64,000 bases of DNA, taken from assembly GCA_035048485.1 (NCBI GenBank), contig CM068585.1:58010637-58074636 (forward strand). Direction: 5' to 3'. The position numbers were made by a program, and so were the translations under genes. Below the pieces are notes generated by a model. That model was not told the DNA's origin. It did no database searches and saw only the letters and a program-made list of their open reading frames with translations. Below are positions 1 through 12,990 of this stretch, in pieces (the first letter of the stretch is position 1; every line of letters starts with the position of its first letter). Source of the DNA: Pteria penguin (Eukaryota > Mollusca > Bivalvia > Pterioida > Pteriidae).

Positions 1-589
1 ACAGAAATTACTATTTTTACATGTATTTGGTTTCAACATGATCAAGCAGTAAAGCAACTTTTGTCAAGGTCATTATAAGCATAATCATCACTGTGTTTGA
101 AGTATGAATGCCCTATAATATTTAAACGAAGTCAGTAAATACAAGTTTAGAATAAATTTTAGAGGAACTCAGTTTTGCTTTTGAACATTTCACATGAACC
201 TTAAGATCATGGAGCTCACCTAGAAAGTTTAATTAATATTAAACTTTTCTGGAAATGATGAAAATATGCAATGTTTACAGAAAATGAGGAACAGAAAAAC
301 AACTGAAGACACACTTTAACAAATGCTCCCTCTAGTCTTTTGTTAAGGTGAGCTAAAAGAAATAACTTAGAACAAATCCAACTCTTTTGAATAAGGCAAT
401 AAATGGAAGCCTACTATCAGTTCTAACTAGATCTGTCACAACCTTCCTTAAATTTGGAAGGTTTATATCATCTGGGTCCAAATTTGGAAGGCCTTAAACA
501 ATAACATGAAGCTAATAAATAATTATACAATTTAAATGAGGACATGAAAACCCATTCATAACAACACTTCACACTCGAACTTTAATTGT
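1..589. other. AT-rich non-coding stretch
   Basis: No coding sequence or RNA gene is recognised. The text is AT-rich, without tandem structure. A short tail at about 345-357 (GGTGAGCTAAAAG) resembles the right end of the composite repeat that ends at 59753. Confidence 0.5.
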
Positions 590-1030
590 AAGAAAAAAGA
601 GGAGTTACCGGCTCAGTTATGTGGCAGAAGTCACCATGGAGCTATACAATACATGAATATAAATAATATAATAGAACATTTAGCACATTACAAAAATATT
701 TGATTGTAGTGCAATTACGATACCGACTTAGGACGGTCATTTAATTTGACAAAAGCCAAACAAATGGTGTGGTTAACCGGTTTACGGGCCCACCTTCCCA
801 CTCACCGTAACAGCAGAACAATCAAAAGACGTATATTTAAAAATTTATAAATACTCCTCCATGTAAAGAACAAGGGCCAACAGGTATCGCATATTGAGAG
901 GTCATAAAAATATAAACACGTAAGGTATTGTAAAACACATAATGGTATAAAAATATATGCGACATCAACATGATAAACCGTGCTCTGCCAGTCTGAAAGC
1001 GAGCTAAGACCCTAGATCTGTAGGAGTCCC
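590..1030 (+). repeat. Dispersed repeat family R1, copy 1
   Basis: About 430 bp recur with high similarity at 31833-32268, inside the Helentron helicase. Diverged partial copies lie at 8239-8469 and 12760-12990, with short fragments at 22713-22775 (+) and 26364-26427 (inverted). Landmarks in order are GGAGTTACCGGCTCAGTTAT, GGTTAACCGGTTTACGGGC, CACCTTCCCACTCAC and GAGAGGTCATAAAAATAT, ending near CTGTAGGAGTCCC. No long ORF, no clear terminal inverted repeats and no poly-A tail are seen, so the class is unknown. Repetition is directly visible; mobility is inferred from the interruption of the helicase. Confidence 0.8.
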
Positions 1031-2852
1031 TACAACTGTAAGTAAATTACACAATGTATTGCAAGTATTGGACGGAGGATGCGAGAAACACGGAGGTGAT
1101 TCAGATACTGACATGGAGATGACCGAGAAAGAAATCAGAAGATTTGAATTGTTACAAAAATTGTGTAGTTTCTTTTATGACATTAAAAGTATAAAATAAA
1201 ACCTCTTGGCTTGAGTTAATTATACTACTCCCACGTCACAGTACAAGCTTTAACGTCATAATGAAATTTCCGACAAAATGTGGGTTGCCCAACATTTGAC
1301 CTCTTACAATAATTAAAATTGTAAAAAGTTCTTTTTCTTTTTTGACAATTGAAAAGTACGTGCTCTTTATTAATTTTGTCTGTTACCTGCACTTTTGAAA
1401 AAAGTTTAATATTTTGAAGACTGCATGCTAGTAACAAAGTTTAGCTACATTTTATCGTTAAGTAATTTTGTTCCCAAACTGACTAAATTCCAACACTGGA
1501 TAATAAAGACAGAATACATGTATATGTTTCAAAATCATTTGAATCAAGTGAATAGTGACAAATTAATTAGAAAATTCAGATTTTCAAGAAATGTCACCTT
1601 TGGTACCTTAATCCTAGGGCTTAATACACAAGATTATACAAAACAACAAATGTCTTTTGTATCTGCCATCATACATCATACATGCAATTATTGGAATGAG
1701 ATTAAAAAAAAAATACCGCAAATGACAAAGTACTTCAATTGATTGATTCAATATACAATAAGATTCAGTACCCAAATCTGTTACTTCAAAGAAAAATAGA
1801 AAATAATCATGCAAATGTAAATAAAAACTAGCTAAATAATCATTTTAAAATGCTTCTAGTCTCAATGAAAATAATAGAAGAAAAAAAACCCCTATTGCAT
1901 GCATAATCAACAGTGAACTTCTACATGTATTTATTCATGTTCTTGATCATAAGATTATCATTTAACAGATTAATATAATACAACATACCATAATTTTCTG
2001 GCAACTTCCTATCAGTCTGTGCCACACACGAATTTAGGAATAACTTTTGGACGACTGGATTCAGGCTAAAGGGAAGCATTCCTTGTGATCCTAGAAGTAA
2101 TACCTATATTACATATCTATTGTTTGATGAACCCTTGTATAAATGTAACTTATGCCAAAATGATGCTTTAGTTAAACGTAATAAGCATCTTAAGTATACA
2201 CTTACAAACCCTCAATCAGTGGACATTTGGTGCTAAGAACTGTCAAATGAAGTGACAGTTGTCACTCAATATGGAATTTCTGAAATGCACATCAGTGATT
2301 CGATTCCATTGAAATTTAAGGCATTCTGTGTCTGGAATAATAATGGGTACAAGCACATGTGACAAACAATCCATACAGAATTCTGCAAAGTGATGGAAAT
2401 CAAAGGTGTTCTTCTGTGATTTTCATTTTGTATGATTAAACTGTGTTTATAAATATAATTGTACAAACAAATGTCCTCTTCTGTTGTTATAACTGTACCC
2501 TATTGATACCATGCCAGGAATTTAATGCCTAACAATTCATGAAAAAGAATGTAAATTTGATGTGGATACGTATCCAGAAGTTCGATATTAGTGGTAAAAT
2601 GACATGGTTAACCAGCCCAGTACCTTCTTAGTCATAACAAAGGATCGGATCAACTCACTTGTAAACATTTCACAATAATTATATATTATTAGCAGTATCA
2701 AAACATAAAGTTGTAATTACCTAGATGATCAATGGCATAATGTCTCTGATTGTATCTCATGACAACTATCTTCTGTTTGCCTTATTAGTTTATTTACCTA
2801 CAAACAAGTTATTATTTTGCCATTTAAATTTTTAACAATTGACAGTTTAAAA
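1031..2852. other. AT-rich non-coding stretch
   Basis: Only short unsupported frames are present in all six readings. No splice-bounded exon, known repeat or RNA gene is recognised. Confidence 0.45.
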
Positions 2853-2858
2853 CAAGAG

Positions 2859-3011
2859 CAGGGTTCAAAATTAGCAGTCGCCCAGTCGTCAGAAACAACC
2901 TTAAATCCATTTTGGTAACCTAAAAATGTAGTAAATATAATGGAGGTCGTCCAAATTTTCTTTAAATCTGCAAATTTGAAGACCGAAAATTTTTGCCAAT
3001 ATCGAGCCCTG
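2859..3011. mobile_element. Short MITE with inverted ends and 6 bp target duplication
   Basis: The 153 bp element begins CAGGGTTCAAAATTAGC, and its right end reads as CAGGGCTCGATATTGGC on the opposite strand, giving imperfect terminal inverted repeats. The same six bases, CAAGAG, lie immediately outside both ends (2853-2858 and 3012-3017). CAGGG termini are common in hAT-type non-autonomous elements, but those make 8 bp duplications, so the superfamily is uncertain. No coding capacity. Confidence 0.6.
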
Positions 3012-3017
3012 CAAGAG

Positions 3018-4208
3018 TGAAATAGTATCAGACTCAAAGTGATGTTTTATCATTTTTTTCATTATTACAACCAATCCAACAAACTGGACAGTTTTTATGT
3101 CATTGATTTCAAACTGATTATGCTTAAAACTTCCTGATGATGAGCAGAAGGTGACAAGGAGGAATAACTGCCATTTGTAATTTCTCTATGTAAATTGTAG
3201 ACATCATCAAAGAAAAGGTTGAGCTATGACTACAAAAGTAATTTATGTATCCTCACCGAGAATACTCCCATATTTGTCAAGTGAGTGCCCCATGGATGTA
3301 CAAATTACTCCACCATTATTTCATACATACCCAGTACATGTTAAGTGACAGCATTTGCCCAAAAATATTGATCTTTGCAATGAACTTAGCCAAAGTAGTC
3401 AGGCATATTTTTTGTGTCAGGCCTATTTTGACAGTGCATTGATATGCCCGAACACTAATGTGACCTGGGTGAAAATTGAAGCTCTACCATTGGACAGCAA
3501 CAGCTAAGAATTATGTCAATTGAGTAGTGATTAACTCCACATTATTCATTTTTGTTCACTTGATTTTCCAATTTTCGCTATCTGGTAGCTATCTTTTTTT
3601 CCTAAAATAAAAAAAAGACAAAGAGCTGTTGAATTTCTAGAATGATTATTTGCATCAATTGACCATAAATAAAGTCAACATAAACACACAACTTAAATTC
3701 CTATTACATTTAACATCAACCTTATAATTAGTAAATTGATAGCAACAGGGTAATAAATAAACACTTGCCCACTTACATTTGCGAGTAAATTTTGCTGTGG
3801 GCAACCAAACTTTTCTGTTTCTCTTGCCCACATGGCAAGTGACAAACTGAAATATTCAAAACAGACATCTGTTTTTTGTGGTACCATTTCCACACAAAAC
3901 ACTTTATGTTATATTTATACAGGCATTTGTGAGTACAACATTACCAATGCAAATTTAATTGGTGTTTTTTGCACAAATCTTTTTAAGGATGAAAAATAAA
4001 AAAAAAAGAATTAAGATAACTCACTACAGGGTTTTGCTTGTTTTATTAAATCAGAGTTGAGGAAACTAGGAAAATTTTACTATCCCAGTGGGTTGATACA
4101 CTTTGAAATCAAGTAGCACACAAGGATTTTAATAGCCCACAATATCAAATGAAAAAAAAAGTTGACACACAACTGACAACAGTGAGAGGTGTTGAAAATT
4201 TTTCAGAC
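3018..4208. other. Non-coding stretch without recognised gene
   Basis: AT-rich sequence with no supported exon. A GC-richer patch at about 3765-3845 (TTGCCCACTTACATTTGCG and a second TTGCCCACATGGCAAGTG) looks like degenerate internal repetition. Copy 1 of the large duplication begins at the right edge. Confidence 0.4.
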
Positions 4209-5672
4209 ATGTCAGTCATTTTCAGTCATTTTGAAAATTTTGTCAGAAAAATGTAATATATATAAGCAATTTCAGAATTATGTCAGTTCCAAAGAAATTT
4301 TGTCAAGTAACTGTTGGACTGACACTTTTCAACATCACAGTGACAAGTTTATGATTAAAACTTTTCAAGTAATGAATATGATACATTATTCATTTTGAAT
4401 ATTAGAAATGGCACTGGGAAAATCACAAAATGGTAATGTAAAGTGAACAAAATTAAACATTTTTTTGACACATCGCCAAATTTTTGCGTATACGCAATGG
4501 AACAAATAGAGAGGCGGAATAAAGATATGGTTTTAATCAGATTGAATTTTTTCTTAATTTGTTTTAAAATTTGTAGAAATTTCGTGAGGTTAAAGATAAA
4601 CAAACTGTACACGATTTCACTGTATCTACGGGACTAACATTTTGGTTGGCAAATGATAACGTTTCCCGTAAAATTCTTGACGTCATACTAAACAAGAACA
4701 ACGCCTAGCGTGGCATAATACGCCTATCACTTAGTATGAATGAATGAAATTTGAAAAGTATGGAAACATGCATTCCCCCATTCCCACAATTCTGTTAAAT
4801 GTTATTCATATCCATGTTAATAGAGATAAAGACTTATTAATTACAGGGCCGTCAATTCACCGATTTTGGGTCCGTTAAACGGTCCCTTTCCCAATAGTAA
4901 AAAGGTGCTCTTTTTCCCAATTTACCAATCTAAATTTCCCAAGATATTTTGCAGTGCTATCAATCAGAGCCTTGATAAACGCATTTACTCATTTGGATAA
5001 GAATGAATAAAGTCGAGTTTTGATGATCGTATGTGTGATATGTAAATATTCTAGTTAAAATTTACGTTAACTTTATACATTGAAAGAAACAAATCGCATA
5101 CAGATTTCATCATTGGTTATGTTTTGCATGTGTATTCCTTGTCGTAATTACTTTCTACAACAATTGCAGCCTGTAACTTGTCCACTGATATGTATTTTGT
5201 CTGTATTTCTGGGGGTTCGTGATTTCCTTCTCGCACTGTTTGTCTTTTTATATCGATATTTCAATGGGACGTTACTGGGTATGACATGTATGACTACTGA
5301 TTTGCGTTGAATTTGATTTGATTCTATAAGGAGTGAAACAAGTACATACACATTTATCTATCATCCACAACGGGGACAGAAGCAGACAACCGATTATGTA
5401 ATAAAAAGCAATTCTTTGCTTTAACTATAACTCGGAACAGGACATGAAATCGGATACATACAAAACGCAATTTAACGATCGTAGATTAAGCCCAATGACA
5501 AAGTACGAGTACGCTTCGCAGACTTCATTCGGGGATGACAGACGACTTCATTGAAATGTATCTCATATATACGCGAGTCACCAAGAAAATCTTTCAGTTC
5601 TATTTTTACATCTGGAATTTTATCCGTTTTTAAATGCTTTTTCGAATGAATTATGATTTATGTTAATGACCA

Positions 5673-5818
5673 CAGTGGTGGATCCAGAATTTTTGAAAAA
5701 AGGGGGGGGGGGGGGGGCGCACATGTGTATTAGCCAAACTACTCGGGCATTTTTGGTGCCAAATCTGGAGTTTTCATGTAAATATGTAGTGAAAAGCCCC
5801 CTTCTAAATCCGCCACTG
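5673..5818. mobile_element. MITE with CAGTGG termini (copy 1)
   Basis: The ends are inverted repeats: CAGTGGTGGATCCAGAA on the left, and TTCTAAATCCGCCACTG on the right. The interior holds a run of about 18 G. CAGTGGCGGA-like ends are typical of hAT-type non-autonomous elements. The frame across it, with a GGSRIF-like peptide, is repeat-derived and not a gene. No exact 8 bp target duplication is seen. Confidence 0.6.
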
Positions 5819-5858
5819 GACCGTTGCCGGATGTTAATTAATTACGATCGCCATTATC

Positions 5859-5903
5859 AGAGACATAGACTACTTTTTTTTCTAAAAAGTAATCTATGTC
5901 TCT
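5859..5903. repeat. Near-perfect hairpin (copy 1)
   Basis: AGAGACATAGACTACTTTTT is followed after a few T by its near-complement AAAAAGTAATCTATGTCTCT, giving a stem of about 20 bp with one C/T mismatch. It is preserved in the second duplicate at 10113-10157. It may be the collapsed remnant of a foldback element; no function is implied. Confidence 0.7.
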
Positions 5904-6529
5904 GCTATTATCCATCGTCACATCATGCGACTGGTATTTGCTGGTTTCACACGATTCCATTGGGTAGTTGCATGATAAACTAGATGTGTATAATGAAAAG
6001 GTCTAGTGCGTGTGGATTTTCTCAAAATTCTATCGCATTCAGATTGAAAAATAGCAAAATGTTACGATTACGATGGACAGCGCGAGCCCTGATAACTTAT
6101 ATTTGTCATATGCACAATCGTAATTAAGTATTTACGCATACAAACATGTCATGGTGAATTATAAATCTATTGAAAGTTTTCGGGGATTCTTGCAACCATT
6201 GCTTAAGAAGTTGTATAGAATTATTTATCTATAAAATTGTTAACCGGGTATTAATGGTGGGACCCATGGGATTGAACTGTTACTCTTCGCTACTGTAGTC
6301 AGTGTAGATGTAGTGAAGTTCTTAATCTAACATGCCATTGATGGAGCTATCAGGGCCAATACCCGAGTATAATACTCCTCCCGTGCCACAGGTTTCCAAC
6401 ATTACTCATTAGAAACCGAAACACACAACAACACAAGAACATAATCCTCACAGTGCACAAAACATGCAACTCATATTATGAGTCATAATGGCTGGCCACG
6501 TCAACAAATCTGTAACGGCAAGGGTGAAC

Positions 6530-6617
6530 AATTGTGGCCGGGAAAGGGAATCGAACCGGGAACCTTCAACTTTTAAGAGTTTCTCTAACCATTAACTATC
6601 CGATGCGATTCCGGCAT
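6530..6617 (-). mobile_element. tRNA-derived SINE head (copy 1)
   Basis: Read on the minus strand this contains an A-box-like TAGTTAATGGTTAGAG and a B box GGTTCGATTCCC at tRNA spacing, then a tail CCACAATTGTTCACCC. The same layout and tail type recur at 60444-60530. Acceptor-stem pairing is poor, so this is a Pol III promoter-bearing SINE or tRNA pseudogene and not a working tRNA. Confidence 0.6.
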
Positions 6618-7264
6618 TTATCACATGTAAATAGAAAAATTAATATATCACAGAATTACCATTTTCAGATCTACTGTAAGCACTGTTGCCTGATTTTTTT
6701 AACGCTTAGATATTTCGATTTATGACGAATAGGTTGAATAATGGCGGGAAATAAGATAAAAGAAAGATAACTCTTATTTTAAAATTTTATCTAATCAAAA
6801 TGTAGTTTACAACACAGCTATATTGAGTATCCAATCGCATCAAGGTCCTTATCGAGGTTCTTAAATAGGAAATGGTACCAATATCATAACTCGTTTTCCC
6901 AGCGAGAGATCCGCCATCTTGGATCTTGATCATCATGTGCAGCGCACCGTACTACGGGATCTCGATCCCAAGTTTGTAGATACACTGTTGGTCATCAGAC
7001 AAAATGACAATTTTGCGCGAAGATGGTTCCCTAGAGTCATTTTCTATTAACAGAGGTTGCACTGTGGGTCATTTATTTATAAATACTTGTGGGACACAAA
7101 AACCTTTATTTCATCTAGGAATTCGATTTACGAGATTTGCAATAAGTCTCGGTGTTAAAAACTCTGATGGTTTATGGGTCAAAATATTATGACCCACAAA
7201 CCACCTCGATTACCCACAAAGTGAGTCAAAATTTGGTGAAATGACCCATATGACGGTAGTTAGA

Positions 7265-7267
<3 letters not shown>

Positions 7268-7346
<79 letters not shown>

Positions 7347-7351
7347 ATATA
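7268..7351. repeat. (TA)n microsatellite (copy 1)
   Basis: About 84 bp of alternating TA with one TT interruption. The equivalent tract in the second duplicate is longer (11521-11635), so it has changed length since duplication. Confidence 0.95.
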
Positions 7352-8238
7352 CAAATAAAGATAACGTCTTACGTAAAGAAAAGAAATTCAATATTCAAAA
7401 AATAAGAACATTGTCTTCAAAGCTTAAGATATTTAATTCCATTACAACACGTGTTTCGGCATTATGAGCCTTTTCAGGTAATGATGCATGATAATACAAG
7501 CAAAAATATATACACATATTCTTAGATAATAAAGATAACAGTAGAATATCAGATAAAGTATATAGTAAATATTTTAACAAAAGTATCTGATATAATCTCA
7601 CACATTCCACTACGTGGGATGATGCTATGTTTTGTTAAGGGAAGGTTTATATTTGTTGATGAAATCTTGCTCTTTGATCCTAATGATTTAATATTTGTCT
7701 GTTTTATATTGCTTTAATGTAAAGCTACTCTGTGGTTTACATTTGTCACATGATATGACATATACTACATTTTTAGAATTACAAGTTAGTTTTTGTTTTA
7801 CTAGGAAATGAACGTTACCATTTTTGAAAACTAACTTGTTTCTAAAAGGATTAAATCGGTTAGGGATGTTTTAAATTTTCAATACGTCGACTTAAACATT
7901 TTGATAGCACTGCTAATAAAGTATAAATTCGCAAGAAAGGTCAATGAAAAAGTGTGTATTCGAATGGGTCAAACTCGATGTTCGGAACGTAGCCTTTTCA
8001 AGATATAGGTTGCTGTTCCCGGCGACAAAACATCAAACTAATTAACATTTGTCCTCAAGGCATACTTCTTCAGTAGTCTGATGAAAGACCCTATATATTA
8101 CACAACAATGAACCAGCTCTCATTTCAATTGGGATACAATTCAGTGAATTAGGGCTAGAGCTTCCATGTATTTACTAAGTTCTAAAAACACTGCATAAAC
8201 ATACATATTTGGTTTATACTGTGCTACAAAAGACATGA

Positions 8239-8469
8239 CAAAAATATTTGATTGTTGATCCGGTTACGATATTGAACTAGATCGGTCAGTTAAAGTAACA
8301 AACGTCATTCAATTGTTGTGATTAACCGGTTTACGGGCGCCCACCTTCCCACTCACCACAAAAGCAGCAAAATCAAAGGACACACATTTAAAGATCTATA
8401 AATAATCCTCCATATAGAGAACAAGATTAACAGGTTTCTCAAGATGAGAGGTCATAAAAATTTTATTAC
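8239..8469 (+). repeat. Diverged R1 fragment at the end of duplicate 1
   Basis: It aligns with the central and right part of R1 at 693-955 through CAAAAATATTTGATTGT, TTAACCGGTTTACGGGC, CACCTTCCCACTCACC and GAGAGGTCATAAAAAT, with many substitutions. It marks the right end of the duplicated unit, so the breakpoint falls in or next to an R1 copy. Confidence 0.75.
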
Positions 8470-9933
8470 ATGTCAGTCATTTTCAGTCATTTTGAAAATT
8501 TTGTCAGAAAAATGTAATATATATAAGCAATTTCAGAATTATGTCAGTTCCAAAGAAATTTTGTCAAGTAACTGTTGGACTGACACTTTTCAACATCACA
8601 GTGACAAGTTTATGATTAAAACTTTTCAAGTAATGAATATGATACATTATTCATTTTGAATATTAGAAATGGCACTGGGAAAATCACAAAATGGTAATGT
8701 AAAGTGAACAAAATTAAACATTTTTTTGACACATCGCCAAATTTTTGCGTATACGCAATGGAACAAATAGAGAGGCGGAATAAAGATATGGTTTTAATCA
8801 GATTGAATTTTTTCTTAATTTGTTTTAAAATTTGTAGAAATTTCGTGAGGTTAAAGATAAACAAACTGTACACGATTTCACTGTATCTACGGGACTAACA
8901 TTTTGGTTGGCAAATGATAACGTTTCCCGTAAAATTCTTGACGTCATACTAAACAAGAACAACGCCTAGCGTGGCATAACACGCCTATCACTTAGTATGA
9001 ATGAATGAAATTTGAAAAGTATGGAAACATGCATTCCCCCATTCCCACAATTCTGTTAAATGTTATTCATATCCATGTTAATAGAGATAAAGACTTATTA
9101 ATTACAGGGCCGTCAATTCACCGATTTTGGGTCCGTTAAACGGTCCCTTTCCCAATAGTAAAAAGGTGCTCTTTTTCCCAATTTACCAATCTAAATTTCC
9201 CAAGATATTTTGCAGTGCTATCAATCAGAGCCTTGATAAACGCATTTACTCATTTGGATAAGAATGAATAAAGTCGAGTTTTGATGATCGTATGTGTGAT
9301 ATGTAAATATTCTAGTTAAAATTTACGTTAACTTTATACATTGAAAGAAACAAATCGCATACAGATTTCATCATTGGTTATGTTTTGCATGTGTATTCCT
9401 TGTCGTAATTACTTTCTACAACAATTGCAGCCTGTAACTTGTCCACTGATATGTATTTTGTCTGTATTTCTGGGGGTTCGTGATTTCCTTCTCGCACTGT
9501 TTGTCTTTTTATATCGATATTTCAATGGGACGTTACTGGGTATGACATGTATGACTACTGATTTGCGTTGAATTTGATTTGATTCTATAAGGAGTGAAAC
9601 AAGTACATACACATTTATCTATCATCCACAACGGGGACAGAAGCAGACAACCGATTATGTAATAAAAAGCAATTCTTTGCTTTAACTATAACTCGGAACA
9701 GGACATGAAATCGGATACATACAAAACGCAATTTAACGATCGTAGATTAAGCCCAATGACAAAGTACGAGTACGCTTCGCAGACTTCATTCGGGGATGAC
9801 AGACGACTTCATTGAAATGTATCTCATATATACGCGAGTCACCAAGAAAATCTTTCAGTTCTATTTTTACATCTGGAATTTTATCCGTTTTTAAATGCTT
9901 TTTCGAATGAATTATGATTTATGTTAATGACCA

Positions 9934-10072
9934 CAGTGGTGGATCCAGAATTTTTGAAAAAAGGGGGGGGGCGCACATGTGTATTAGCCAAACTACTCGG
10001 GCATTTTTGGTGCCAAATCTGGAGTTTTCATGTAAATATGTAGTGAAAAGCCCCCTTCTAAATCCGCCACTG
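9934..10072. mobile_element. MITE with CAGTGG termini (copy 2)
   Basis: Duplicate of 5673-5818 with the same inverted ends, shortened only in the internal G run. It was already present before the duplication. Confidence 0.6.
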
Positions 10073-10112
10073 GACCGTTGCCGGATGTTAATTAATTACG
10101 ATCGCCATTATC

Positions 10113-10157
10113 AGAGACATAGACTACTTTTTTTTCTAAAAAGTAATCTATGTCTCT
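10113..10157. repeat. Near-perfect hairpin (copy 2)
   Basis: Duplicate of the hairpin at 5859-5903, unchanged by eye. Confidence 0.7.
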
Positions 10158-10782
10158 GCTATTATCCATCGTCACATCATGCGACTGGTATTTGCTGGTT
10201 TCACACGATTCCATTGGGTAGTTGCATGATAAACTAGATGTGTATAATGAAAAGGTCTAGTGCGTGTGGATTTTCTCAAAATTCTATCGCATTCAGATTG
10301 AAAAATAGCAAAATGTTACGATTACGATGGACAGCGCGAGCCCTGATAACTTATATTTGTCATATGCTCAATCGTAATTAAGTATTTACGCATACAAACA
10401 TGTCATGGTGAATTATAAATCTATTGAAAGTTTTCGGGGATTCTTGCAACCATTGCTTAAGAAGTTGTATAGAATTATTTATCTATAAAATTGTTAACCG
10501 GGTATTAATGGTGGGACCCATGGGATTGAACTGTTACTCTTCGCTACTGTAGTCAGTGTAGATGTAGTGAAGTTCTTAATCTAACATGCCATTGATGGAG
10601 CTATCAGGGCCAATACCCGAGTATAATACTCCTCCCGTGCCACAGGTTTCCAACATTACTCATTAGAAACCGAAACACACAACAACACAAGAACATAATC
10701 CTCACAGTGCACAAACATGCAACTCATATTATGAGTCATAATGGCTGGCCACGTCAACAAATCTGTAACGGCAAGGGTGAAC

Positions 10783-10870
10783 AATTGTGGCCGGGAAAGG
10801 GAATCGAACCGGGAACCTTCAACTTTTAAGAGTTTCTCTAACCATTAACTATCCGATGCGATTCCGGCAT
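10783..10870 (-). mobile_element. tRNA-derived SINE head (copy 2)
   Basis: Duplicate of 6530-6617, with the same A- and B-box-like motifs on the minus strand. Confidence 0.6.
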
Positions 10871-11517
10871 TTATCACATGTAAATAGAAAAATTAATATA
10901 TCACAGAATTACCATTTTCAGATCTACTGTAAGCACTGTTGCCTGATTTTTTTAACGCTTAGATATTTCGATTTATGACGAATAGGTTGAATAATGGCGG
11001 GAAATAAGATAAAAGAAAGATAACTCTTATTTTAAAATTTTATCTAATCAAAATGTAGTTTACAACACAGCTATATTGAGTATCCAATCGCATCAAGGTC
11101 CTTATCGAGGTTCTTAAATAGGAAATGGTACCAATATCATAACTCGTTTTCCCAGCGAGAGATCCGCCATCTTGGATCTTGATCATCATGTGCAGCGCAC
11201 CGTACTACGGGATCTCGATCCCAAGTTTGTAGATACACTGTTGGTCATCAGACAAAATGACAATTTTGCGCGAAGATGGTTCCCTAGAGTCATTTTCTAT
11301 TAACAGAGGTTGCACTGTGGGTCATTTATTTATAAATACTTGTGGGACACAAAAACTTTTTTTCATCTAGGAATTCGATTTACGAGATTTGCAATAAGTC
11401 TCGGTGTTAAAAACTCTGATGGTTTATGGGTCAAAATATTATGACCCACAAACCACCTCGATTATCCACAAAGTGAGTCAAAATTTGGTGAAATGACCCA
11501 TATGACGGTAGTTAGAA

Positions 11518-11638
<121 letters not shown>

Positions 11639-12509
11639 AATAAAGATAACGTCTTACGTAAAGAAAAGAAATTCAATATTCAAGAACATTGTCTTCAAAG
11701 CTTAAGATATTTAATTCCATTACAACACGTGTTTCGGCATTATGAGCCTTTTCAGGTAATGATGCATGATAATACAAGCAAAAATATATACACATATTCT
11801 TAGATAATAAAGATAACAGTAGAATATCAGATAAAGTATATAGTAAATATTTTAACAAAAGTATCTGATATAATCTCACACATTCCACTACGTGGGATGA
11901 TGCTATGTTTTGTTAAGGGAAGGTTTATATTTGTTGATGAAATCTTGCTCTTTGATCGTAATGATTGAATATTTGTCTGTTTTATATTGCTTTAATGTAA
12001 AGCTACTCTGTGGTTTACATTTGTCACATGATATGACATATACTACATTTTTAGAATTACAAGTTAGTTTTCGTTTTACTAGGAAATGAACGTTACCATT
12101 TTTGAAAACTAACTTGTTTCTAAAAGGATTAAGTCGGTTAGGGATGTTTTAAATTTTCAATACGTCGACTTAAACATTTTGATAGCACTGCTAATAAAGT
12201 ATAAATTCGCAAGAAAGGTCAATGAAAAAGTGTGTATTCGAATGGGTCAAACTCGATGTTCGGAACGTAGCCTTTTCAAGATATAGGTTGCTGTTCCCGG
12301 CGACAAAACATCAAACTAATTAACATTTGTCCTCAAGGCATACTTCTTCAGTAGTCTGATGAAAGACCCTATATATTACACAACAATGAACCAGCTCTCA
12401 TTTCAATTGGGATACAATTCAGTGAATTAGGGCTAGAGCTTCCATGTATTTACTAAGTTCTAAAAACACTGCATAAACATACATATTTGGTTTATACTGT
12501 GCTACAAAA

Positions 12510-12752
12510 TACACCAAATTTTCCATAAACAACGTTTGTTGCTCGGTCTGCTAAGCGCTACACACAGTCTGTTACTGTGTTACTGAAACATTTGATGAGA
12601 AATTAAATCTAGCCTTCATAAATCCTGAGAGATGAACTAGTTTAGAAGCTGCAAAGAGAAAACGAAAGACATCTGACAAAGCTGTATGACACAACTAAAT
12701 CACCAAGGACATGCACACAAAACATGGTAATAGTAGAATATACACGGAAAAA
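12510..12752. other. 243 bp segment present only in duplicate 2
   Basis: Duplicate 1 joins the flanks directly at a short A run (8228-8231). In duplicate 2 the same flanks are separated by 243 bases bounded by A runs. A deletion in copy 1 through A-run microhomology is the simplest reading; an insertion in copy 2 is possible. No gene is seen in it. Confidence 0.7.
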
Positions 12753-12759
12753 GACATGA

Positions 12760-12990
12760 CAAAAATATTTGATTGTTGATCCGGTTACGATATTGAACTA
12801 GATCGGTCAGTTAAAGTAACAAACGTCATTCAATTGTTGTGGTTAACCGGTTTACGGGCGCCCACCTTCCCACTCACCACAAAAGCAGCAAAATCAAAGG
12901 ACACACATTTAAAGATCTATAAATAATCCTCCATATAGAGAACAAGATTAACAGGTTTCTCAAGATGAGAGGTCATAAAAATTTTATTAC
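12760..12990 (+). repeat. Diverged R1 fragment at the end of duplicate 2
   Basis: Same R1 segment as 8239-8469. To its right the sequence is unique (GCACAGGAAACG), which fixes the right end of the duplication. Confidence 0.75.

Larger units (their letters stand above)
4209..8469 (+). repeat. 4.26 kb tandem duplication, copy 1
   Basis: This block repeats head to tail at 8470-12990. Matching landmarks sit at offset 4261 near the left end, 4254 after a G run, 4278 after a TA microsatellite and 4521 after a 243 bp indel. The junction at 8468-8470 joins TTTTATTAC to ATGTCAGTC with one or two bases of microhomology. Single-base differences are rare by eye. The copy holds a MITE, a hairpin, a tRNA-like SINE head, a (TA)n tract and the end of an R1 repeat. 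No host gene is seen. A mis-joined haplotype in the assembly could give the same picture. Confidence 0.9.

Noticed and set aside
1425..1742. 105-codon frame in the AT-rich left arm
   Set aside because: Overlapped by an equally long antisense frame, no domain, and a composition expected from AT-rich DNA.
5660..5983. 107-codon frames across the CAGTGG MITE in both duplicates
   Set aside because: The GGSRIF-like peptide is produced by the repeat and its G run; the two copies even start differently because the G run changed length.
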